The position numbers and the translations under genes were made by a program. The notes under the pieces were generated by a model. The model had not been told where the DNA came from and made no database searches. It saw only the letters and a list, made by a program, of their open reading frames with translations. Shown here in pieces: positions 26,301 to 40,300 of a DNA stretch of 64,000 nt. The stretch lies in the NCBI GenBank assembly GCA_033239005.1, contig BSQZ01000001.1, positions 839,501 to 903,500 of the forward strand. Direction: 5' to 3'. The number at the start of each line of letters is the position of its first letter. Position 1 is the first letter of the stretch. Source of the DNA: Lamellibrachia satsuma (Eukaryota > Annelida > Polychaeta > Sabellida > Siboglinidae).

Positions 26301-29300
26301 GTACCATACCCACGTCCAATTAGCTTCGTGTTGCATCAGTGTCTTCTGTGTGAGTGGCTTATATTATCACTCACTCCGCAGCACTATTTAGACGACAAGA
26401 GTGCGCAACAACACAATATTTTTTAAGAATATGTTTTTTGTACGTGGAATGATTGAATGAATGCACTGGCAACAACAACAACAACACAATGATTGAATGA
26501 ATGCACTGGCACAGAAATAAACAAGGAAAGAATTGTTGTTTAGCAGCATAAATAATTGAGACCAATCTATAGTTCTTGATTACTGTTTATTCAGTCCTAC
26601 AAATATTTTGTTTCATTTGTTTCCATACGCACCTTGACTTTTAAGCAAATACATTTAGGGAAAAAATGCATATTATGCACGGAAAATCACATGAATAGAA
26701 TACATCATTCACAACAATCTCAAAGACCACCGAGTTGATGTGTTACCTGGGTGTGCGTTATGTTACCTGGGTGTCCGTTTTGTGTTACCTGGGTGTGTGT
26801 TATGTGTTACCTGGGTGTGCGTTATGTGTTACCTGGGTGTGCGTTTTGTGTTACCTGGGTGTGCATTATGTGTTACCTGGGTGTGCGTTATGTTACCTGG
26901 GTGTGCGTTATGCGTTACCTGAGTGTGCGTTATGTGTTACCTGGGTGTGCGTTATGTGTTACCTGGGTGTGCGTTTTGTGTTACCTGGGTGTGCATTATG
27001 TGTTACCTGGTGTGCGTTATGTGTTACCTGGGTGTGCGTTGTGTTACCTGGGTGTGCGTTTTTGTTACCTGGGTGTGCGTTGTGTTACCTGGGTGTGCGT
27101 TGTGTTAACTGGGTGTGCGTAATGTGTTACCTGGGTGTGCATTATGTGTTACCTTGGTGTGTGTTATGTGTTACCTGGGTGTGCATTGTGTTACCTGGGT
27201 GTGCGTTGTGTTACCTGGGTGTGCGTTATGTGTTACCTGGGTGTGCGTTATGTGTTACCTGGGTGTGCGTAATGTGTTACCTGGGTGCACGTTATGTGTT
27301 ACCTGGGTGTGCATTGTGTTACCTGGGTGTGCATTATGTGTTACCTGGGTGTGCGTTATGTGTTACCTGGGTGTGCATTATGTGTTACCTGGGTGTGTGT
27401 TATGTGTTACCTGGGTGTGCATTATGTGTTACCTGGGTGTGCATTATGTGTTACCTGGGTGTGCGTTATGTGTTACCAGGGTGTGCGTTATGTGTTACCT
27501 GGGTGTGCATTATGTGTTACCTGGGTGTGTGTTATGTGTTACCTGGGTGTGTGTTATGTGTTACCAGGGTGTGCGTTATGTGTTACCTGGGTGTGCATTA
27601 TGTGTTACCTGGGTGTGTGTTGTGTTACCTGGGTGTGCATTATGTGTTACCTGGGTGTGCGTTGTGTTAACTGGGTGTGCGTAATGTGTTACCTGGGTGT
27701 GCGTTATGTGTTACCTTGGTGTGTGTTATGTGTTACCTGGGTGTGCATTATGTTACCTGGGTGTGCGTTGTGTTAACTGCGTGTGCGTTATATGATACCT
27801 GGGTGTGCGTTATGTGTTACCTGGGTGTGTGTTATTTGTTACCTGGGTGTGTGTTATGTGTTACCTGGGTGTGCATTATGTGTTACCTGGATGTGCATTA
27901 TGTGTTACCTGGGTGTGTGTTATGTGTTACCTGGGTGTGATTTATGTGTTACCTGGATGTGCGTCATCTGTTTAGTTGTAATGGTGAATATCATGTTTAC
28001 ATAGCAAGCAGAGGAAACATAATTTCATTAATTGTCCACCGTGTGATCCCATGAACGTAAGATCCTGATAAACTTTGTCCAGAGGTGTTGGAAATTATCG
28101 ACAGCTGTTAGTGAATGGACATCTAGGTCGATATTCATAGAGTTAACGATCAAGTTATATTAAAATAGTAAATCATTAAAACACATTATAATTTTCGGTG
28201 GTGAAGATGCTAGAACAGATATAGTTTATACTATATAATATAACACAATTTTGTGATAAAAACAATCATATTTTGCACTTTTAGAGACCAATGTTTCATC
28301 AGAACTTCTAGACCAGGAGTTTTAGGCAAAATTATCACAGAACCTAAACATTCAGTACAAAAAGCTGATTTCTGCACCATAGATGTCTGGGTCTGGTGCA
28401 GCATATTAAAAATTGCCATGGATCCCAAGTTAAGTTTACCACAGAATTCAAGCTGGCATCTGAGATTGTGGCAACATGTGGTTATTAGCTGTAACTTCTT
28501 AACCACTTGGGCTAGAGGGCAAATATTGACACTGTGGGGAGGGTTTTTAGACATTGTACCTTTAACTAAAACATTAACCAGATTTATCAGTTAATTGTCA
28601 GACTGTAGTGACACTACTGAACACACGAGTGCACTGACCAGTCGGCTTGGAGCCGTTCAACTCGAGATGTTGCCACTTGTTGTTGCTGGTGTCGTATTCG
28701 TACGTCACCTCCGAGTAGTAGTTGGTCGTGGAGAACCCACCGACAATCCACACCTTAGTGCTGTCCACTAGGGTCATTGTGTGTCCAGCCATTGGGGGCA
28801 CTGGCCACTCGTCCAACTCAGCAATCTGGGCAACGACACATGGGAAGATTGATGCACAGAAATGGAACTAACATAGTAATAATAATAATAAATTTCTTAG
28901 ATAGCACCGTATCTAAATAATAGTTCTGGGGCACTGTACAATGATGTATACATTAAAAATAAAATCATACACATAAAAAATGTACAGTTATTACTAGTAA
29001 AGTACAGTAAAATATCTGGTCTACATAGAGTTAAAATTAATAAACACGTGTAAAAGCAATACATTTTTATATAATAACACTAAATACATTAATAAATTAA
29101 ATTAATAGTAAATAAATATATGTAAATATATATGCTATGTGTGTGTGTGTGTGTGTGTGCGTGTGCGTTGGTATATACACACACATACACATATACACAC
29201 ACATAATACAATTGAGATCAATGGTTAAAACAAAACAAAAAACAAGTATTCATACTGTTTTATGGAACACTACAACATGACAGATAATAATAATGCATTC

Positions 29301-32300
29301 ACCCAAGTACAACTGGAATCAGTAGAGTGAATTTGAGGGTGGGCCACTTGTATAAGTCATTACTTGTCAAGCTAGTGACACAACATATATACACATTTAC
29401 AATAACTAAACTTTGGCATTTGATCAAACAAAATCAACACACAGAACACCAAAGTATTTATCAACAATTTTATTAATAGGTCAAACACACTTAGGCACTA
29501 AATAACTAGTCGCAATGTGGAAAGAATGCATTTTTCATTTGTTTTAAAGAGCACTTATTTTTAACAACACCAACAACACCAACAACAACAACAGCAACAA
29601 CAACAACTGCCCTACCTGCAGCTTGCTCCAGCGACTACTGTCCAGGTTGTATTTCCACATCTCAGCGACGGCCCCAGATGTGCCGAGGCCACCAAACACG
29701 TACATGGCATGCAGTGTTGGCACGCATACTGCTGCGTGTTGGTACCTGTCAACAACAACAAAATTTAACAAGATTGCCATATGAATATCATCATAAATTC
29801 CAGATGACAAGGAAGTCATTGGCTTATGGAGAGTCCAAAAATTGTTCATTTATGTATAGCCTGCGCTTCTGTCAATTTTATTTCTAACATATTCGCGCTG
29901 CTAGCATCAATGCACTCAGTAGATAATTTATTTCATTCATTTATCGTCTTCTGTGAGAAGGAATAAAAGTACTGTTCCTTTACTAATGCTACTTGTGCCC
30001 TCTGATTCTACTACCCAATTTCAGTGATTTTATTAACCACAATGTAACTAACTGTGTCTAGCCAGCAAGGTTGGTGTGTTTGAAATGTCACTTTTGCAGT
30101 GACATGGTGCATTGTTAGATGGATTTGAGGAAACCATTTTTTTTTACACAGACATATTAATATTGTTATAAAATGGCCAGGTTTGAGAGTAAGTTTGTGA
30201 AAGGATAAGAAGAGGTACAAGTGACTTTTTTCAAGTGTTTACACCACACTAACATGATGACACAGGAGGTCATGAAATTAAATGATATCACGCTCTACAA
30301 TCAGGCAGAATGTTAACACCAGTCACGAATAATAAAACGGTAAACAAGTTCTTATATAGCACTTTACACTCTGCAGTCCTGTTCATCCAAACACCAACTC
30401 GATGTCTCGAGAAAATTAAAATTAATTGTGGCCTGACCCCCGAGGCAGTTTTGGCCGTTTTCAACAGTACTATATACTGGCTAAACAGCGCACAATGTAT
30501 GTAGAAATATGCCAAACTGACCTTGCGGACGGTTCCTCCTCATTCGCTGGCTTCAGCAGCGTCCATTGGTTAGTGGTGATGTTGTATTGCCATAGGTCGT
30601 TGAGTATATCGTGACTGAGCGAGTAGCCACCAAACACATATATGAGGTTTCCGCCGCATGTCACCAGAGAGTGCCCAGTGCGTGACAGGCTGCTGTTAAA
30701 GGCCCTGGGGCCGAGCATGCGCCACGGGTCATACACAGGCTGGAAGCTGGCTGCGTCCAAGCCAACTGTCTGGTTGCAGTCCTCGCCTCCGAAGCCAGCA
30801 CTGCAGATGCACTGGCCCAACGTCTACAACACATATAAAAACAATACACAACCCACCAAGACGTGGGGCAAGCCTTGTGACTGGGGGTAATTATACATCG
30901 AACTATAAATGCATGGCACTTGCTTTTTTAAAGGTCCCTTATCAATTCGATTTTTTTGCTACTCTCATTTCAAATTAATTTTGCAAAAAACAAACCTACC
31001 TAGCATCCACTGCAACATGCTAGCTCGTTTTTGCAACTTTTGTACGTAGTTGTGAAATCATCAAACTATTAAATTACTTAATGCTTGTTCAAGCATAAAG
31101 TGAAGTGAAAATTGATCATGAGATGATGTCATGTGAAGGCTATGCAACAGCACCACACATCAATTAAGGCCTTAGGGCTGTTTTTCTAGCAATTCGCTAC
31201 TCCCTGATAGTCACCCCTACTTATGACTAGGTGACATTGGGTTTGGGTAGAAGCACCTGGTGTATGGGAAGGATGTTGGAAGTGTCTTTCGGAAGAGACA
31301 CTAAAAGCTGCTGGTCCCTGCTACAGATGCTGGTGAAATTAAAATATCCCAGACAGAGGGTAAACATGTAACATGTCACTGACTCGCTTCACTGAAGTTG
31401 TTTAACTGAATGTAAGTCTACATTATAATTGTGATGGTTCATCGAAAATCATGCGATAAACGTGACATGGTTACCAGTGTAAAAACAGCCTTTAATTTCT
31501 ATAGAAAACTTACTAGAAATGCCGTACCTATCTGAGTTTCTTTTTGATCATCAGCCTAACTCCACCTTCCAATTCTATTCTGCCAAGTCTCTAAAGCAAC
31601 AACTATTATACGGAAGAGACTTCCTACATTTATTAGACCGTACAGCATTTGTGCATCTTTCAAGCCCCACCCGAGAACCTGGACCTTTTAAAGAGTACAA
31701 TGGTCGCCCTGTTACGATGTCCCTCAACAACCCATCTGATGAAGTTACATTTCTTGACATAGATGATCTTGGTCATTAAAACCATCCCTCAGAGAAGGTC
31801 ATCCGTATAATGTCGCCAGTGTTTTTATGTAGGAATTGGTCATTAAAATCATCCCTCTGAGAAGGTCATCCGTATAATGTGGCCAGTGTTTTTATGTAAG
31901 AATTTGCCTTCATTTGTTTTCCTCCCATAAATTTCACATATCGATCGACAAAGTTGGAATAAGTGCTATGTAAATGTGGCGATGTTATTACTAACCATTC
32001 TATCGTAATAAGAGGTCACAATTCGCCGTAAAAATGGCAAAAGTGCTCCAGCTGCACATGCTATGACTCAAGGATGTTCACAGTTTTACTTGTTACCCAA
32101 TCTAACGATCAAAGTAAATTCTTTTGATGATTTTAACAAAAAAGTGCGCCCTCTTCTATTCAACCGAGTGCGCATATTTTAACTCATTCATCCACTACAG
32201 ATCTGAACATCAACAAACCTGATGTGTCATGGGCTAAATCATTGACACAGTTTTAAAGAACCTGCCACATGGATGAAGATTAAGCAGATGGACTGCATGA

Positions 32301-35300
32301 CGAATCGATTACTGCGGTGCCACGTCTCACCTGGTTACAGACTCCCTGGTACAGCTTTGACGAGCAGTTGTTGGGGCAGAGCAGGGTTTGACATGTCACC
32401 CCTCCGTAACCCTCCTGGCACATGCAGCGGTTGCCAATGCAAGTATGGTTGCTATGGCAATGATTTGGACAACGGTTGACATGGTAACTGGCATTGAACC
32501 CTCTGGAGCTTGAACCTACAACAGATTTGAATGCGTCTCCAGAATGTTATCTACTAAGGTGATATTTCACAAACTATGGTTCCCGTCTAAGAGTATTACT
32601 ATGAAGGCAACAAACAATATATTAAATATATATAAGGAATAAACAAGGGGGATAAATTGACGTGTTCAATGCCAAAATTGGAAAAAGCATTACAGCAGTT
32701 TCCTTCCCATACAATAATATACAAATATACACCCCACCTTTCTTGCTTTGACATACTTAGCGTTAAAATTATTGTACATCACTGGTAGGAAGGCAAGTTA
32801 AAAATGTAACATTATCCCCAATGTTTGTACCAAACAAGCATGTTTATCCCCAATTCTTGCGTGTTCGTGGGGTTTGGGGCATTGAAAGCTTTCAATATAT
32901 ACATGAATGTTGTTGTTATTTACACTTACTTGGGCCAACGTCGCCCTCGAAGTAGATGGTCAGGTACCCAGAGTAGGCCTCGACACTAAGCGGTGACTCA
33001 AGGCCATAGCCGCAGTAGGCTGCCAGCAACGTGGCGCGTGACATCAACTCGCTGGTCATGAATCCTGGGATACCGTCATACACATAGACGAAGTCCTGAA
33101 CACAAACACAGTGTTTAGTGACGACATGACATCCCATAACTTCATCATCATTATCTAGTCGTCCATCCCATGATAGTTCTCCATTGGTGTCAGTCCCGCA
33201 AAGCCTTTTCACATGCATGTAGTTTTGGATAGATTTGTCATGATATCCCCGGTCTTTTAATGACTGGTTTCAAATGATTAAAGCTACCGCTACCCTCCCC
33301 ATAATTTATTATAATATCATGATAATATATAACATATTATTCTATAATATACAAATGACAAACTTTAACATATTTTTATACTTCATAATTTTTACAAGCA
33401 TTGTGCCTTTGTTGAATGTACTTCAATTCACAAACTAGTCCTCACAAACTGAAGTGCAACTCCATGCCATGAATGAAGGATTCATCAAGCATTTCTAACA
33501 GATGTGAACAGTAAGGCCGACCAGAGCTTGTTAACTACTTCGCTATACAACATTAACTCTGCTCCTTCTCTGTGGCTGGGTTGACACCGTGGAATACCCT
33601 GCCTTCTTAATTTATTTCGGTTATTTAATTGACTTTAACTTACCATAATTAATCTCAATTTATGTTGACTTATTTAGATTATTTAATTGCTTTTAATTTG
33701 CTTTTTTAACACTTGGCACGTTATAAATAAAAAAATTAGGTGGACAATAACCCACCCATGGGCACAGTAACCCACCCATGGGCACTGTAACCCACCCATG
33801 GGCACAGTAACCCACCCATGGGCACAGTAACCCACCCATGAGCACAGTAACCCACCCATGGGCACAGTAACCCACCCATGGGCACAGTAACCCACCCATG
33901 GGCACAGTAACCCACCCATGAGCACAGTAACTCACCCATGGGCACAGTAACCCACCCATGAGCACAGTAACTCACCCATGGGCACTGTAACCCACCCATG
34001 GGCACAGTAACCCACCCATGGGCACAGTAACCCACCCATGAGCACAGTAACCCACCCATGGGCACAGTAACCCACCCATGGGCATAGTAACCCACCCATG
34101 GGCACAGTAACCCACCCATGAGCACAGTAACTCACCCATGGGCACAGTAACCCACCCATGAGCACAGTAACCCAACCATGGGCACAGTAACCCACCCATG
34201 AGCACAGTAACCCACCCATGGGCACAGTAACCCACCCATGGGCACAGTAACCCACCCATGGGCACAGTAACCCACCCATGAGCAAAGTGTCTTGATGTCG
34301 GTGTGCATGGTGAACGTGATGGATGGAGTGACGTCCAGCAGCTGTAGATTGGTCAAGTCTGGGTAGACGGTGAGTATCCACAAACAGTAGGCATGGGACT
34401 TGCTGGTCACTCCACTTCCTGCGTATGACCCGAGTGCGCCGGACGTTATGGAGCCGAGGATAGTCCGGCCCTCACAGTTCAAGAAGCACACACCGCCGTT
34501 TCTACAATCATTGACATTTGCAGTGGCATATTTAGATCAAAGGGGGAGGTCAACGGGGGAAAAGGGGGAGGTCGAAAGGGGGGCCAAAGGTGGCCAAGCT
34601 TAGTCAACCATTAGTTTACCATGCTACCATCGTACTGGCACAACAGGTTATTCAAACAAAAAATATTATCCCAAAGCTATGAGCTATGGCCCATGCCCCC
34701 CTAAATACTCCATTGAACACATGTGACAGGGTAAATGTAAATGATGCAATCAGTACTTGGGGATCATGTCAAAAGCATAGTCATGACTGCATTACGTCCA
34801 ACAAACTCATTTAATTAATTACTTAAAACAGACTTTTCAGCTAATTGTAAAAAAAACCCAATCGATTGGTGTCAGAAAAGAGCACTCAAATCGCACACAC
34901 ACACAATTGACCAATCCAATGTTTAATCACTGGACTTCGATAATAAATTAAACTGTGAAAATAATTCACAAAAAGTAGATTATCGGACCTTTCTAAACGA
35001 CATAAAAGGCTAAGTATTGATGAGCAAATGCGTTCGTTAAAAGATTTTACATAACTTGTAGCAAACTTATAATTTGCACTACAAGTTATATGTACTGTTG
35101 CTTTATTCTGGTCACTTATTTCACTGGCTGTACATGTATGCCCTCAGCCAACATATTGTATTCTTAATCAATATGAAATCATCATTTTAAATGGACAACA
35201 TAAGTAAGTTAATAAATACACAGACAATATACCACAACCGATGACATTTTAGCCCTAAATGAGGCTAGATTCAGGCCTGGGTTTGCCAGCATAACGCCCC

Positions 35301-37349
35301 ACCCCAAGCAAGACTTACTTGGGGTTGCCATAGTAACCATCCATGCAGGTGTCACAGTGGTAGCCCTGGGTGTTGCCCTGGCAGTAACACTGACCGGTCA
35401 TGTTGTTACAGAAGCCAAAGCTCTCATCTTCGTGGCTGTTACACTCACACGGTGAGCAATCTGCAAACGTAACATAATACAAGTCTAATGATGATACACT
35501 GAGCATCAAGAGAACCACTGACCTAATGTTGATGATACACTGAGCATCAAGAGAACCACTGACCTAATGTTGATGATACACTGAGCATCAAGAGAACCAC
35601 TGACCTAATGTTGATGATACACTGAGCATCAAGAGAACCACTGACCTAATGTTGATGATACACTGAGCATTAAGAGAACCACTGACCTAATGTTGGAAGA
35701 CATTGTTGTGCAAACAGTAACAGCATTTGTACAATACGGAAACACAGAAATGTGATATTTTTTAAGTAGTATGTGCAGCGACAACTGAGGGTCAAAGTTG
35801 TCAAAGTGAGAGTTGGCAGTTATGGTAACACCTTGAGTATTCACAAAAATGCTTTGATTACATTTATCCTACACATTCACCATCTGGCACGCTATTGTGG
35901 GTACTCATAATCATTCCTGTTACATGATGGAAGCACAGCTTATAACTTACTACGACTGGTCATGGCATCACCAAAGCTGCCAGGTTGACACATCTCACAG
36001 TGACTGCCCGTCGTCCAGTGCTGACACTTGTCACACTGACTGGAGCCGTTGACACAGGTGCTGTGATTGTGACACCCACAGTCTGTGCTACAGGCGAAAC
36101 CCGTCCACCCGATGTCACACACACATAGGAAGCTAGGGGGCCCTGAACACTGGCCGTGCATGCAGTCGTAGTAACAACTAAAACATACAATCAGTACTAT
36201 GCATGGTCCGCCTCATTCACAAAGGGTCTGCAGTGGTTTGGAGTGACTGCAAAGATGCGCTATGAACATTATAATTATACTTGGGTATGCCCTATATCGA
36301 GGCATTAGCATGCGATGATTTCCCCTAGTTTGTTAAACAATGTAATACCATCACCTCTTTTAAGACACCACTGAAGATGCACCTTTTCAAAACTGCATGC
36401 ATTAATTAAATTGAGAACATCTATTAAGAGAGAACAGTGTTGTAATGTAAAGCGCATTGAACAGACCAAAGGACTTAAACAGCACTATAGAAGACTTCAT
36501 TGTTAATTTTGTAGCATAGGCGCAGTTGGTTACTCTGAAAGGGAGACTTATACAGTTATGTGAATTTTTTTTAAACAGATCAAACAGCCGCAGCATAATA
36601 AATTGCACAGATAATACTATATTTACCCACTTTACATTTTAATCACTGTTTTATGTGTATTTTTTTCTAGTATAGTATTCCTTTTATGATGTGCTCTTGG
36701 GTTCTTCCTCCTTGTTCCCTGCTGTACAGGGGTGAGGGTTAGGTAAAGTATTGTCGAGCCTCTCTTTCTGTTCTTTCTTTCCATAGTTTTCAATTGGCCG
36801 CTCCCTCTCTCCATCTTTCATCCTCCCCCGATCTTCTCATGTCCCTCCTCACGCAGTCCTCCCATCTCAGCTGTGGCCTTCCACTTTTCCTGCATCCTTG
36901 ATGTTTTTCCACCTCTGGTCTCTTTGCTAGTTTGCCTGCAACCATCCTTACCAAGTGGCCTGCCCATCTCATCCTGCTTCTCACCAATCTTCCTGTTAGG
37001 CTGCATTGCATCGCAACCTCTTTCCTCGGGTCGTTCATCCTTCTTTTGTCCACTCTCTTTGTTCTTGTTATTCAACGAACCTAGTTGTTCTCACAAACTT
37101 GCAGCTTCTTTTGTTGTTGTTCTGTCAACGCCACTGTCTCCAGACCATACAGGTATGCTGGTAACACAAGCTCTCAGGACTTTCCCTGTCTGCTTTTTCA
37201 AAATTTTTCTTTCCAACATGACTCCCTCTACCTTTCTCCAAGCATTCGCTCCCGCTTGTATCCGACGTCGCACTTCTACCTCTGAATGTCCATCCTCCAT
37301 AACCATTCCTCCAAGGTACACAAAGCCATCCACTTGCTTGATCTCCTTA

Positions 37350-37390
<41 letters not shown>

Positions 37391-40300
37391 TATATAAATT
37401 AATAAACACGTGTAAAAGCAATAATTTTTTATATAATAACACTAAATACATTAATAAAATTAAAATAATAATTTTAGAACTGTTTTGAATTGTGTAAAGG
37501 GGCGAATTGGTAGTTATTTGAGATTGTGTAAAGGGGCGAATTGGTAGTTATTTGAGGGGCGAATTAGTAGTTATTTGAGTTAGAGCTGGTGTATTTTTAA
37601 GCAGGTAGTGCTGTATTCATAGACTGCGTGACAGCATGTAGGGCATAGGCTACTTGGTTTAAGGGTGTTTTAGTACGATACAGTACTTAACAGTTATAAT
37701 ACTGACGGCGCTTGTGACAATAGTAATGTCATTGCTTCTTTTATTTGTTCTAGATATACTGCTACAGCTTTAGGTGTCGAATTGTGGGCTCTATGAACCC
37801 AACGTCCAGGAGGTTCGCATCGGGCGTAGTCAGCCTGGCGTTGGGTTATGGAGCCTACATTTCTTTGTTTGCAATTTTTTTTAAAGTGGACTTACACTTA
37901 ATCCCAACAATAAGCGTCATTCATTTGGCCTTTTCACCTCTATAATCAGTGTAGAAAAAAAGACCAGTTAGTGCCACTTACGTGCGGTCGCAGTGTTGGC
38001 GACCATCGCCTGTGAAGCCGCGGTTGCAGACACATTCGTATGACGTTGGCAGGTTGTGACAGGTGGCGTTGGGGTGGCAGTCATGGAGTCCAAGGCGACA
38101 TTCTTCAACGTCGGGGCATACTCCGTACGACCAATCAGCTGGCTTGCTCACTGACACGTTGTGGACCCCAGCCACCAGGGCGGAGCAGTTACTCAAAGAC
38201 TCGGCAGCTGTAATATGAGATCCAGCGAGGGTAACAACTATAAGCAAGGTTTATGGTTTGGTCTCAACTGAAAGGCTTCATTAGTTAGTTTCGATATACA
38301 TACATATATTTCAATGTTTGGACTCAAGATAAAGGTTTTATTGATTTATCTCCAGTGGCAGGTTTTACCGGTTGGCCTCAATAGAGAAGTTTAAGAGAAC
38401 TTGTGCTTACAGTAGCTCGGCAGTTAGAGTGCAGGTCTATCGATTGAGAGAACCAGGGTCAAGGCCACCTGCCACTGCTTTGAAGCTTGGGTAATTTCAT
38501 TCACCCCACATTGCCTGTGTCTATTGGAAAAGACACTAAAAGCTGTTGGTTCATCCTACCTGGTGCCTATGTCTGGGGAAGTAACTGATCCCAATGAATT
38601 CAATGATCCCAGTAAGTGTTGAACATCCAGGGCAAAAGGCCCAGATGGCAAGTGGACAAGGAAGCCATTGGCTTATCGGGAGTCAAAAAAATTGTCACCG
38701 ATGTGTAACCCACGCTTCCGAGATATTTAAAAATTTCGTTTTTAAACATTTTCACCCTGCTAGCATTTACACAATCTGTAGATAACTTGTTCATGAACTC
38801 ACCAACACTAACGCACACTGCACTAATTGTGCTTGGGGTGCTGAATTAGCATCGTCATTATGATTCAGTGACCTGAGCCAACACTGACCTAGGAAGTCTC
38901 CTGTAAGGCAGCGGCCAATGGTTGGGTTGTCCCGGTTACCGCACCATCCACACTCGTAATCCGCCAGACATGTGGCACATGTCACGTGCTGGGCGCAGTC
39001 GTGACACGCCTGCTGCGTACTCGTGCTGTCGATCCACTGCGTGCAGCTGCCGTAGGTGAAACGCAGCACGTACTCGACGAAGGGGAAGCACGTGTGTGTC
39101 TTCTCACACCATGCGCACTCGCTCTGTTCACTCACGCACCACGAGCAGTTGGTGCGTCTGAAACATACACAATCATCTTATATCCAGCAAGTGTACATTT
39201 GTATGTGTGTTTGTATGTGTGATTGTATGTGTGCTTGTATGTTTGTATGTGTTTGTATGTTCATGTGTGTTTGTATGTGTTCGTATGTGTGTCTGTATGT
39301 TAGGCTACTTCTCCTAGATGCTTTGCATCTTGGGAGTCAAACTTTCAGGGGTTCATCTATGACACCAGGTCAGGTCGTGTTTTATTTTTTCAAAATTCAC
39401 CCTGCTATTGCTCTTTCTACGAACAACTGAATTACCCATTCAAGTTATTACATATAACTGTCCGCAACGCTACGCGAACACTTACGTACAATTGTTGACA
39501 TCATGTGTCTTTTCTTCGATTGTTCCAACGTATGTAATACAAGGGCAAGGCGTCGTTAGACCTTACTATAACGGCCTGTGTTATGTTGCAATTTCGAGAG
39601 ATGTTGACTGGCAGGAGCAAGTACCATAGCATAAATGGATATTTTTGTGATAACGTTTTTTAATGTTGTTGTTGTGACAGTCGCTTATGAACAATCAAGT
39701 TATTCCGTGTAGAGGGTGTGTATTTTTGCTGGTGTATATATTTGTTTAAAATGTAATAGATTGCAGTTACAAGTGTAACTGTGACATTACATTATCAGAA
39801 CTGTAAATCAACATCGCTGCTTAAACTTAAAGGCCCTTCCCCATTCACTTTTTCCATTCATCTCGTCTCGTTTCAGAATCACTTTGCAAAAAATAAAACC
39901 TACCTAGTTTGCACTATAAAATGCCAGCTCGTTTGTGCAAATGTGTTATCTATGCAATCAACAACACAAGCCAGATATACAGATATGAAAAGGTCAAATG
40001 AATGACGTTTATTAAGGGTATGCCTAATGGCATACTATTATGATTAAGACAATGAAATGTGGACCCTGTAACATATGCCAAGCCTGTGGCTGCACCTCAT
40101 ACAAAGCCGCCTGGACACAATGCTCCCAGAGCCCACATTTCAACATACCAATACAGTACATGTAGTAATATTCCTACAACACAAGACAATTCATGGCATC
40201 GCCACCTGCACGTCACAGTAGAACATTAACATATCATCATCGATACTGGACACATTACTGTGTTGCAGCATTGGAATACACTATACACTACACAAAATTC

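Noticed and set aside
26735..27940. Long cysteine-rich open frames (up to 311 codons, VTWVCVMCYLG repeats) on the plus strand
   Set aside because: All plus frames are open across the 22-bp array and encode the same unit; there is no start context, splice or flanking domain. A by-product of the repeat, inside a MEGF8 intron.
31519..31779. 86-codon plus-strand frame in a MEGF8 intron
   Set aside because: No family resemblance, no promoter or splice evidence visible, and it is followed by a non-coding duplication.
33683..34265. Minus-strand proteins of repeated VGYCAHGWVTVPMGG
   Set aside because: Read-through of the 20-bp array beyond the CUB2 exon; all frames are open.
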